Shown: one piece after another, positions 33,446 to 43,176 of the stretch | Layout of the letters: every line of letters begins with the position of its first letter | How positions within the stretch are numbered: the first letter of the stretch is position 1 | NCBI RefSeq assembly: GCF_033118175.1 | Contig: NC_083688.1 | Location: 1,199,501-1,263,500 of the forward strand | Reading direction: 5' to 3' | Origin: Dama dama | Taxonomy: Eukaryota > Chordata > Mammalia > Artiodactyla > Cervidae | DNA length: 64,000 nt | Made by a program: the position numbers and the translations under genes | Notes under the pieces: generated by a model | The model's input: the letters and a program-made list of their open reading frames with translations, nothing else | What the model was told of the DNA's origin: nothing | Database searches by the model: none

Positions 33446-33556
33446 TTTTTGTTGTTTTTTTTTCTCGGCAGGATCTTAGTTCCCTGACCAGGGATGGAAC
33501 CCATGCCCGCTGCATTGGCAGCGCAGAGTCCTAGGCACTGGGCCCCAGGGAAGTCC
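33446..33556 (-). mobile_element. CHR-type SINE fragment
   Basis: T-run, 'ggatcttagttccctgacca', 'gggatggaacccatgcccgc', ending 'gccccagggaagtccc'. A reversed CHR head. Confidence 0.8.
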
Positions 33557-34377
33557 CATGGCCTATCTTGTCCCCAGAGCTCCCAGGGCTGCGTGCCGCG
33601 CCCGCCTCTCAGTCAGGGCTGCTGGGCGTTTGCAAAACCGCCCCTGACCCAGGGCAGGTCGGCAGGGCGGCTGCCCGCTGCCTTACATGTTCTTTGGGGC
33701 CAGGTGTTGAAAATCTGGGTGGGAGGAGGCTTGGGGTTCTGGGGCCAGTTGGGAAAGCGCCCTGGAAAGAGTTGGGCCTCAGAGGAAGCAGATCGGGTTG
33801 GGGAGGCCACACTGGACGCGCTGGGGAGGAGCCCTGGGCAGCGGGTCTGGAGGCGGGCAGGGCTGGGTCCCGCTCGACAGTGGCCGCCAGCGCAGGGCAG
33901 AGGGGCTCGGCAGGGGCGGCTGCTTCCCCCTCGACCTGCCCCGTGCCTGCCTTGGTGGCTCCCTCCTGGGGGCCACTGCAGCAGAACAGGCTCCCCCGGC
34001 CCTGCCCGGAACGTGCCGGAACGCAGGGCGCCTTGTGTCAGGTTGGGCCCAGGCGTGGCTCCCGCCCCGTGGGGCTCTCCCATTAGGCTCTGATCCCCCA
34101 CCGCCCCCCAGAAGCCTGTCTGGACCTCCCCCTCCCGCCCTCTCACGGGCACTGGGTCACACCTCGTGACCTGCAGCCGCAGCACTGCGGCGGGCCCCTC
34201 TGCTCCGCAGCGCCTGACTTTAGGGGCACGGTTAGTGGGAGCTTAACCGGATGGAGCCCCGTGGGGCCAGCCCACATCTGGTGGGCTCCCACAGCTCCCC
34301 CGCCACGTTCCTGGGGCCGGGAGCAGGCTGATGCGTGCTCGGTGAAGGGTGTGAAGACAGCAGACATTTCTTATCCT

Positions 34378-34500
34378 TTTTTTTTTTTTAACTTTTTTGG
34401 CCATGCCGTGTGGCCTGTGGGATCTTCCCCAGCTGGGGTTGAACCTGCGCCCCTGTGTCGGAAGCACAGAGCCTGAGCCACTAGATGCCAGGGAGCCCAG
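34378..34500 (-). mobile_element. CHR-like tRNA SINE fragment
   Basis: T-run, 'ggccatgccgtgtggcctgt', 'gggatcttccccagctgggg', 'ttgaacctgcgcccctgtgt', ending 'gatgccagggagccc'. An older or more diverged copy of the same SINE type. Confidence 0.65.
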
Positions 34501-34794
34501 GCCGAGGGCGTCTCTCTCAGCGGGGTGGGCTCCGTCTGGGGCGGATCTGAGGGTGCGGGTGGGCGGGACAGTCGGCCAGCGGAAGGCGCTTCCCCACGTG
34601 CGTGCTGCCGGCTCTCCGGCCTCCCGGGGCTCCAGCGCTGCCTGTCCGTCTGCCTCCCCGGCACCCGGGTGCTGGCTGCAGATACCAAGGCGCGCCAGCA
34701 AAGAAACTTCTCCGGCTTCTTGGACCAGCACCCTCCAGACTTCCCTGCCCATCCCCACACCCACCCGCCTTCCCCACCCGTGATTTTCACGTTT

Positions 34795-35000
34795 ACTGCC
34801 CAAACTTAGTTTGCATGTATTAGCTGTTGTAAATCTATCATAACAGTGTGATGCGGCATGAATAATGCATCACTGGGCTGTATTAGTTTTCTGTCTCCTA
34901 TCTTATTTATGACATGAAACGGGTGGGAATTTGCAAAAGCGAAATTCAGGCGCAGGGCTTTTTGGGTAATGGCATGCAAATCTGCTTGAGGGGCGGAAAG
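34795..35000. other. AT-rich unique island with octamer motif (candidate enhancer)
   Basis: It has no repeat signature, an abrupt drop in GC, 'gttgtaaatctatcataaca', 'gaataatgcatcactgggct' and an ATGCAAAT octamer at 34974-34981, the classical POU-factor site. It reads like a conserved regulatory element; function is inferred only. Confidence 0.35.
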
Positions 35001-36224
35001 AGCCACTCAGCCCGCAGGCGTCCGGGGGCCTCCGAGGCCCGGACCCCGGTGTTCAGGCCCCTCAGGCTTTTGGGTCGGGGGGCCTCTTGCTCTGCGGAGT
35101 TGTCTCAGTTCCGCAGTTTTAATTTTTTTTTTTTAATGTGTCTGTCATCGTTTATTGTTGTCATCCTGTTCTTTTTGCTTTAATTAAAAGTTGGCAGGTG
35201 AAACTTAAGAAATCGATTTTCTAAAGGTTGTGGGGACTTCACCGGAGGCTCCAACACTAAGAACGTCCAAAGGAGTGCAAGTGTTTTCTAGCAGCACGAA
35301 GGACTGAGGTTAGATGCTCAGAGGGACTTCCTTCCAGGCCGCTTTTGGAGGATGGAATGTGACCCTGTGGGGGCTTCCTTCCTAGGAGGGCACCGAGGGG
35401 TCAGAAGGGGCTCCTGGCCGTGGTTGTGGCCTCTGCCCTCGGGTCTGGGGCTGTGGGGACCCACCTGGAGGATGCCGGCGGGGCTCGGGGGGCCTAGGGG
35501 CTGGGGTCTAGCTCCCCTTCTTCTCACCAAGATCTCAGGGCTTTCTTCTAACAGTCAGTCTACCCTTGTCCTGAAAGATGCAGGTTGAGGGAAGGATTTC
35601 ATGGTTTAAAAAAAATAGTTTGAAGTTGTTGGCCGAGGGAACAGGTTCTAGGAATCCGTGGAGGGAGAAAAGGGAGACGGTGGAGGGAAGGTGGGATGGG
35701 GCAGGGGTGATGGCGGGAGAACAGACTGGGGCCTGAGGTGGGAGGGCAGGGGATGGCAGTGGGGTGGACGGCGGTTCTCTGCCCTCTGAGCCCTGTCCCC
35801 CAGCATCTCTGGCTGTCAGAGGCTGTCCCCCCTCCACGTAGCTCTTCCGTGTCCACCCCTGGTCCCCCGAGGTTATCCTCCCTGCTGAGCCCTGCTGCAG
35901 AATCAGGGCAGGAGACACCATAGGAGCAGTTGTCCAGTGCCCTGGGATTTGGCAAAGACTCAGCGAGTCGTGGGTGGACCTGCGGGATGCCAGGCCTCGG
36001 GCTGGGCCTTAGTACAGTGGAGACTGGACGCTCGGGCAGGAGGGATCACGCCGGCAGAGGGTTGGGCTGGTGCCCGGAGTTGAGGGTGAACATGGTTGGC
36101 CATGTGATGGCCTTAGTGAGCCTGGCCGCGGGGCTGGGGGAAGCTCTGCCCAGTGGGGACCGTGAGAGGCGTTGCCTGCTGCCCCTGCCGTGGTCTCACT
36201 GGGCTTAGATGGTGGGTCGGTGTG

Positions 36225-36345
36225 GGTTCGGGAGCCGGGCTGGCTGGTGTGGGTTCGGGAGCCTGGCTCCACTACCGACTGCGTCAGTTTCCCCACCTCT
36301 AAAATGGGGAGAATTATAGACCCTGCCTCAGGACTCAGCATCGAG
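36225..36345 (+). mobile_element. MIR fragment
   Basis: 'gagcctggctccactaccga', 'ctgcgtcagtttccccacct', 'ctaaaatggggagaattata' is the MIR core, sense orientation. Confidence 0.6.
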
Positions 36346-36444
36346 ATGCTCATAAGACTCCCCAGTCCTGCCTGGTGAGGAGTCAGCACGGGCAGGGAGG
36401 GTTTCAGCCTTCGTTTTGTGGTGACTGCAGAACCTCCTCAGGGT

Positions 36445-36570
36445 CACAGAGGGTGGTGGGCTGTGCCCTCCTCCAGGGGCTCTTCCTGACCCTAGGACGG
36501 AACCCACATCTCCTGCACTTTCCTGCATTGCGGGCGGACTCTCTGCCCACCAAGCCGCCCGGGAAGCCCT
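36445..36570 (-). mobile_element. Degraded Bov-tA fragment
   Basis: 'gtgccctcctccaggggctc', 'ggacggaacccacatctcct', 'gcattgcgggcggactctct', ending 'gccgcccgggaagccc'. A reversed Bov-tA head, diverged. Confidence 0.75.
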
Positions 36571-37261
36571 GGTCCTCTTGCCCACCCCTTCTAGCCCGTC
36601 GGGACGCGTCCGGCTTTGCCTCGGTCACGGTCCATCCTGATCTCTCAGGTGGCCCCCGTGTCCAGGGTGTGGATCTGCGCCTGGTCTGAGGCGGGACCCT
36701 CCCGGGCCTCACCCCGCACAGGACGGTGGACACTGCCTGGCCAAGCCCGCTCACCTTCTGTGCCGAGCCCGGGGGCCCTGGGGTCCAGGCTGTCCTGAGC
36801 CGGGGCCCGTGGGTTGAGCGGGTGCCGTGGGTGCTGAGTGTGGGCCTGTGAAGGGGGCCTGGACTAGCGCCGTGTGGTCTGGCTTGGGCAGGGCGGGCGG
36901 GTGCAACGCCATCCGTCCCTCGGAGCTGGGATCAAAGCCAGGCCTCCATGGTGGACCTTTCTGGAATACAGCTTCCTCACGCCTCACCCTGCTCTGGCCT
37001 GACCACCCCGGCCCCCTCTGCCCTGGTGGCTCCAGGCCCTCGGCTCCAGACTTCACGCCCGCTCCGGGCTCCGGTAGCCGCCCCGCCCTCACGGGCTGGC
37101 CACCCCCCAACCCCGGTGCGGCTGTGGTGAGGGGGTCCCGGGGCAACAGGCAGCCCCTCCCGCTCCGCGGGGGTTGAGGCTGATGGAGACTCACCCAGAG
37201 GCTGGTCCAGGCTCTTAGTGAGGAGGAGCCCATGGAACCTTTGCTGTGGTCGTCTGATGGA

Positions 37262-37315
37262 GTTCCGCTCAGTCGCTCAGCCGCGTCTGCTCTTTGTGAC
37301 CCCGTGGTCACCCAC
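37262..37315 (-). mobile_element. BovA/BovB 3' tail fragment
   Basis: 'gttccgctcagtcgctcagc' and 'tctttgtgaccccgtggtca' are the reversed 3' tail shared by Bov-tA and BovB. Only about 50 bases remain. Confidence 0.65.
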
Positions 37316-37533
37316 TGTCCCCCTTCTCGGTGTGAGGAAACTGGGGCAGCAGGTGGAGCAGCTGGGCCCCAGACCCCGAAGCCTGGTCCTGCGCCCCTGG
37401 CCTCGCTGTGTCCCACAGGCAGGAGACAAGTGACAGACATGCTCCGGCCGCGGCGACGTCCCAGCAGAGGAGGGTCAGGCCATGCGCTCAGCTCGCCACC
37501 TCCAGGACGGCCGCGCCCCCTGAGTCCTGGTTT

Positions 37534-37665
37534 GGCCTCCCCGTCTGACCGGAGGCTCTGCGGTCCCACCTCCCCTCGGCCTCCCCGTCTGACCGGAGGC
37601 TCTGCGGTCCCACCTCCCCTCGGCCTCCCCGTCTGACCGGAGGCTCTGTGGTCCCACCTCCCCGC
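37534..37665 (+). repeat. 44-base unit, three tandem copies
   Basis: Units start at 37534, 37578 and 37622, each beginning ggcctccccgtctgaccgga and ending in a tcccacctcccc block. The first two are identical and the third has one visible change (ctgtgg for ctgcgg). The recent triplication is C-rich on this strand. Confidence 0.95.
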
Positions 37666-37774
37666 AGGCGGCGAGGGCACCCAGGCTCAGCAGGTGTCAG
37701 CTGCACGTGCGGCGTCTTCTGCTCGGTCTTCACCTGGTCCCTGGCTCCCTCCTCCGCCCCTGCGCCGCCGCCGG

Positions 37775-38280
37775 CTTCTATAATTGAAGAGAACAAAAGG
37801 AAATTAAGTAGGACTAACGAGGAGCGAGGAGCGTCTGTAGCTCACGCTCTGAGACGGCCTCCAGCCAACTGCATGGGGGATTCAGTTTGCGTTACTGGTT
37901 TTTGGTTTGTTTTTGTGCATCATTGTCGTCATTTGTTTTCTTGTTTTCACTGTGATTTATCGCAGACGTTGACGTTCAGTTCTGTTTATGAAGACAGAAC
38001 GCTGTGTGGCGGCAGCAGGCCACCTCCCTGCTGGTGGCTCTTCCTGCGGCCTCGCTTGGGGTGTGGCCGCGGCGGCAAAGGCCGTCTGCAGCCAGCTCCG
38101 AATGCACTTAGTGATGAAGGCACTGTCGTTGCAGGAACTTTTAACTCTGGAGGGGAGGGTTGTTTACAGACTCTTCGGAGATGTTGGCAAAAATTATTGA
38201 TCATCTTTCTAGAAAAATGTACCGAACACACCAAGTTTTTGCCCAGTTAATTAAAAAATGGCTTGTTGAAGACAGGTTTG
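37775..38280. other. AT-richer unique region (candidate non-coding element)
   Basis: 'ataattgaagagaacaaaag', 'cactgtgatttatcgcagac', 'gttggcaaaaattattgatc' and 'cccagttaattaaaaaatgg' are unique, repeat-free stretches inside a GC-rich intron. No coding match was recognised. Confidence 0.3.
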
Positions 38281-38369
38281 GGGCTGGCTGTCGGTCTGGG
38301 GGCAGGGATGTCGTCCATCACTCTACCCCTTGTAGGTTCCTGGGGTGGCCCTGAGCCAGGAGACCCCGG

Positions 38370-38485
38370 AACGTGTTGAAGTCTCTTGTGAGACAGGAGT
38401 GGCCTCATCCCCACTTTACAGATGAGGGAACTGAGACCCAGAGGCTTTAACGGACTTGCTGGTGAAAGGCAGAGGTGGAGCACGC
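38370..38485 (-). mobile_element. MIR fragment
   Basis: 'catccccactttacagatga', 'gggaactgagacccagaggc', 'ttgctggtgaaaggcagagg' is the reversed MIR core. Confidence 0.65.
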
Positions 38486-39879
38486 CTTAAGCCTCCCTCC
38501 CGGCACAGCATCCCTTGGTCTTGACCAGGTAAGGTTGCAGAAGCAGAGTGTTCAGCTTTGGACGGAGCCCCCCACAGGTGTCTGTCCATGGAGGTCAGGT
38601 GTATGCTGTGGGGTCCTGTAAGTGGGTGACCCACTGTCCCATTTTGCCCAAACGAGAAGCTGGACTCCCAGTGCTCCAGCTGGGGCCTGTCTGGGCATAC
38701 CGGGGGGAGTGTAGCCCTAAGTTGGAATCCTGGCTTTCCCCCCGAGTTTTCCAAATACTGCAGCTCTGTGAACGGCACTCAGCCTCAGTTTGTTTTTTCA
38801 GCAGTGAAATGTCGTAAGAACAAGACAGATGAGGGAGGCTGTCGTGTGCTAGTTGCTTTTGAGAGACTGCCTCTGCCTGCTCGGTGCAGCGGCTCGGAAC
38901 GCGACCTCTGGTCCCAATCCCCGGCCGTCCCCTGGCTGGCGGCGTTGACCCCACAGCTTTCTCAGAGCCTCAGACCTGCCTGTTGGGAGAGGGTGGAGGG
39001 TGATGCCCTCCTCCCAGGCTGCAGGGGCACCGAGCCCCCTGAGCAGAGGCGAGTTGGGGAGGTGCTGGTGGGTGGTCTCTGGGCCCATGACCCGACCTGC
39101 CAGGCGAGGGGGGACCGGGCCCCTTCAGGCCCACGCCCTGCGGGGCAGCCGGCAGGAGGGTCTCGGGGGGCAGCCCCATGCCCCCACCCTGCCCCTGCCC
39201 CACGGGTCGCCTGGGCTCACCCTGTCCCCTCCTGGGTTCTTTGCCTCTTCTTTGATGAAGACCTTTGGGAAGATGAAATACCCCGCGTGGCGTGGACAAG
39301 GCCTGGTATGCAGTAGGCGCTCCGCGGGCAGTGGCGTTGCCGGCCTCCTGCTGTTTCCTCCGCAGCTCCCGGCCCCCAGAGGCCCCAGCCCCCTTCCCAG
39401 CTCTGCGGCGTCGTCTCAGCCCTAACCAGTTGGAGTGCTGAGCCGCTCACCCGGGGAATTTACGGAAACAGGCACAGACGCGTCACTTGGAGGCACATAA
39501 ATTGTGCAGGAGGCGGCTGGGCTGTGTCAGCCCTGTCGGGGGCGGGATGGCTCACCTGAGACCCTCCGAGCAGCGGTCTGCGGCCACCGGGAGAGGGCGA
39601 GGGGCCCGGCCCCGTGGGCGGCCGTAGGACCCCGGCTTCCTCCCCGCTGCCTGCCTGCTCCTGCCTGCAGCCCCGGGCGTGGGGCGCTCACGGCCCACCA
39701 GGTCCGTCCCGTGAACCACCCAGCACATGAGGCAGGTTCTCCCAGCTCCATGACACTCGAGAGAGGAGACCCAGCTACCCCGCCGGAGACAGCTGGAGCC
39801 GCGAGGCAGCCCCGCCCGGGCCCTCCCGTCCAGCTGCCAGCCTTCTTGTTTTTGAGTAACTCCCCCAACCCCCACACAG

Positions 39880-40330
39880 CTTTTATTTTTCAATTTTTAT
39901 CGAAGGATAATTGCCTTACAATATCGTGCTGATTCCTGCCACACAGCAACGTGAATCAGCCTCAGCAGTTCACGCGCCCCTCCCCCTGGAACCTCCCCCT
40001 CCTCCCACGCCATCCCAGCCCTCCGGCCTCAGCCCCCCGCCCCCCACCCCCGCCTCCCACAGCAGACTCCCACTGGCCGTCTCGTTTGCGTATGGGAGTG
40101 TGTGTTCCCACGTCTCAATCAGTCTCACCCTCCCCTTCCACCGCTGCATCCACAGGTCCATTCTCTGTGTCTGCGTCTCCTCTGCTGCCCTGGAAATAGT
40201 TCCATCGATACGTTTCTAGGCCCCACACGCCTGCATATATGACATTTGTCTTTCTCTTTCTGACTTACTTCACTCTGTACGGTAGGCTCCGACGCATGTA
40301 CCCCGTATCATACATAAACACACATGCCGT
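39880..40330 (-). mobile_element. Ruminant L1 3' UTR
   Basis: 'ttatcgaaggataattgcct', 'cacagcaacgtgaatcagcc', 'gttccatcgatacgtttcta', 'tctttctgacttacttcact' follow the reversed 3' UTR of ruminant L1. GC-rich changes have accumulated in the middle. Confidence 0.7.
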
Positions 40331-40572
40331 TTGGGACTAAATCATTTAGAAGCCAGTTGCAGATGTCTTTACCCTCCACACTAAATACTTCAGCAGGGCC
40401 TTCTTACCTAACTTCAGAAGCATTGTCATGCCCGGGAAGTTCACATGAATCTACTGCCCAGGGACCCATTTTCCGTTTGTCCCCAGAGTGCCTTTCGTAG
40501 CCACCCCCCTTGCCACCCCCAGCACCCGGCTGGGAGCACAGGCTGCATCTGATGGTCATACTCCTTTCGTCT

Positions 40573-40648
40573 CGTTTTATTTTTAAATAACTTTATGTGT
40601 TTGTTTACTTCTGGCTGCACTGGGTTCGTTGCTGTGTGTGGGCTTTCC
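40573..40648 (-). mobile_element. CHR SINE, left part, split by an L1 insertion
   Basis: 'gttttatttttaaataactt', 'tacttctggctgcactgggt', 'cgttgctgtgtgtgggcttt' is the tail side of a reversed CHR SINE. Its continuation is found at 41861-42094, so a 1.2 kb insertion split it. Confidence 0.75.
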
Positions 40649-41860
40649 TTTTTTTTTTTTTTGATGGGTCTATGTGTTAGGTGTGACCTTGGGCAGCCTG
40701 TATGTTGACGCTCAGGGCCATGTTCCTGCGTTGCTGGAGAATTTGCGTGGTATGTCTTGCTCTGAAACTTATTGGCTCTTGGGTGGTGGTTGGTTTCAGT
40801 GTAGGTATGGAGGCTTTTGGACGGTCACTTATTACTTAAAGTTCCATGTAGTCAGGAGTTTTCTGGTGTTCTCAGGTTTTGGGCTTAAGTCTCCTGCCTC
40901 TGGATTTCAGTTTTATTCTTCCTGTATTCTCAGGACTTCTCCAACTATACAGCCCTGATAAGAAAACTTCTAGGTTAATGGCTAAAAGATTCTCCCCCGT
41001 TAGGGACACCCAGAGAGGTTCACAGAGTTACATGAAGAAGAGGAGAGGGAGGAGGGAGATAGAGATGAGCAGGAGGAGAAAAAGGGGGACTCAAGAGGAG
41101 AGAGACAGATCTACACAGCTGTCTGTTCCCAGAGTGTTCTCCGTAGCCCAGTCACCTACAAAGATTCACAGAATTGGATTGGGGAGAGAAGGGGAAAGGA
41201 GGAAATAGAGGTGTTCTGAGGTAGAAAACAGAGAGTCAAGATTGGGAGAGAATAATCTTCGGTTTAAAAATAGGGCTTCTCTTCTTTTTTTGTAAGGTTA
41301 TAGTGTATTGAAAATGAAAATTAAGGAGTAGTGGAGGAGTACTAGAGGACTTTAAAAGAAATAAGAGAAAAAGAAAAATAGAAAATAGAAGAGAAAAAGG
41401 AAAGAAAAAAAAGAAGAAAAAAGAAAAAAAAAGAAAGAAAAAAAATTTTTTTTTTCCTTAATTAAAAATATCGTAAAAATCTATGGAAATGAAAGTTAAG
41501 GAGCAATGGGGGAGTAATAGGGGATTTTAAAGGAAAATAAAAGAGAAAAAATAAAAAAGAAAAAATAAAAAAAGAGAAAAAAAAAAAGAGAAAAAAGTAA
41601 AATTATATCTAGGAGTTTCTCTGGAGCTGTTGCGGTCAGTGTGGGTTCGGCTCAGTTTCAGATAGCTCCTCGTTCCAGCTTACGCGTCTCGATATCTACA
41701 GGCCCTTCCAGTGTAGTCGGTGTTTCCTAGAGGGATTTTAATCTGTTGCACCGGTCCCTTCTGAGGCGGTTCCCTTTGTTTATTTGGCTTCTGTTTGCCG
41801 GTCTCCTCAGAGCCTCCTTTCCGCCCTGACACAGGCGGGCGGAGGTGGACTCTTATTGCT
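40649..41860 (-). mobile_element. Ruminant L1 5'-region-only insertion with poly-A tail
   Basis: On the - strand this segment reads as the bovine-type L1 5' region ('caaacagaagccaaataaac', 'gaaccgcctcagaagggacc', 'tctccagcaacgcaggaaca') and ends in a poly-A tail (the T run at 40649-40662). The flanking gggctttcc (40640-40648) and gggcttttc (41861-41869) look like a target-site duplication. Neither L1 reading frame nor the 3' UTR is present. An A-rich purine tract lies at about 41370-41600. The most economical reading is an L1 transcript prematurely polyadenylated inside the 5' region, then retroposed. Family assignment rests on recalled sequence. Confidence 0.6.
41370..41602 (+). repeat. A-rich purine tract
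   Basis: Almost pure A/G sequence ('gaaaaagaaaaatagaaaat', 'aagaaaaaaaagaagaaaaa') broken by a short T-rich stretch around 41443-41460. It lies inside the L1 5'-region insertion. Confidence 0.9.
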
Positions 41861-42094
41861 GGGCTTTTCTCTAGCTGTGGGAGCAGGGGCTCCTCTTTGC
41901 GGCAGCACGGGCATCTCATTGCGGCGGCGTCTCTGGTTACTGACCACGGGCTCTAGGGCGCGTGGGCTCGGTAGTTGAGGCTCACAGGCTTCGTTCCTCT
42001 GAGGCATGTGGGACCTTCCCGAATCAAGGACCGAACCCGTGTCTCCTGCGTCAGCAGGCAGATTCTTCGTTCCCGAGCCCCCAGGGGAGCCCTC
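41861..42094 (-). mobile_element. CHR SINE, right part, split by an L1 insertion
   Basis: 'gggcttttctctagctgtgg', 'ggcatctcattgcggcggcg', 'ggctctagggcgcgtgggct', 'aggcatgtgggaccttcccg', ending 'gcccccaggggagccc'. It continues directly from 40573-40648 in CHR consensus order. Confidence 0.8.
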
Positions 42095-42966
42095 GTCCCC
42101 TTTTAATCTAGGACAGCTCCCCTCCTTTTCCTGTGTGTGTGGTCTCCGCGAGAGTGACTTTTTGGAGAAATCCACGCCCATGTCTTGTTCAAGGTCCCAC
42201 CAGCTGGAGTTCCCCCACTGTTCCGTCCTGATGAGGTCGGAGCGTTTGGCCAGGTTCTCTGCAGGGAAGTAGGGCTTTCCGTGACATTGCTGGGAGGCGG
42301 GGAGGCTGTAGGCTGGTCCCATCCTTGGTCGCTTGGTTGAGGTGGGGTCTGCCAAACGTCTCTGTCCTCAAGGTACCAGATTCCCTTTGTAACTACTGTG
42401 GGTAATTCTTGCAAAAATGGGAGAATACCCTGTTGCTCGCGAATTTTCACTGCAAACTTTTATTTAAAGAGGATTGTCCTTCACTCCCACGTAACTGCCC
42501 TCCTTGACTACCACTTCAAATGCATAGATTATTTTTAAGGCCCGGTGAGCTATCATCCAGGACCACTGTTACTATTTCTGATGCTCAGATGGTCTCCGAT
42601 TCAGCCATAAGGAGCCCTTTGTGCTGGCTCCTGGCTCTTTCGGACGCTTCCCATCACTCTCTGGTTGCCCTCTTGCTTTCTGCCTCTGAAGACTTTCTGC
42701 GCTCACCTGGCACTTCCCCTGCCCCAGTCACCGTTTCTGCAGGCGCCCTGCCTGCTTCCCTTTCATGTGGGATGGTATTTAGAAACCAAGAAGGGGTGTG
42801 CGCACTGCTGGTGGGGTGTCACTGCTTCCAGACGCTTTCAGTGCACAGGGCCAGGGGAAAAAACCTCACGTTCATACTGATACCTCTAATTCAAACCCAA
42901 GGTCACAGAGCGCTCCTGTCGCCTCTCAGGCTACACTTGACTCTTGCTGTTTACCTTCTCCCTCTG

Positions 42967-43176
42967 TGTTGCTTAGTCGAGTCTGACTCTTTGTGACCCT
43001 GTGGACTGCAGCCCGCCGGGCTCCTCTGTCCATGGGATTCTCCAGGCAGGAACACTGCAGTGGGCTGCCTTTCCTCCTTCAGGGGATCTTCCCAACCCAG
43101 GGATCGAGCCCGCGTCTCCTGCATCTCCCGCGTGGCAGGCAGATTCTTTGCTACTGCCGCCAGCTGGGCAGCTCTG
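42967..43176 (-). mobile_element. Bov-tA SINE
   Basis: Reversed Bov-tA: 'gttgcttagtcgagtctgac', 'gcccgccgggctcctctgtc', 'gaacactgcagtgggctgcc', 'cccagggatcgagcccgcgt', ending 'gccgccagctgggcagctc'. Near full length. Confidence 0.9.

Noticed and set aside
41370..41602. A-rich tract as an independent satellite
   Set aside because: It lies inside the L1 5'-region insertion and is part of that element's purine-rich segment.
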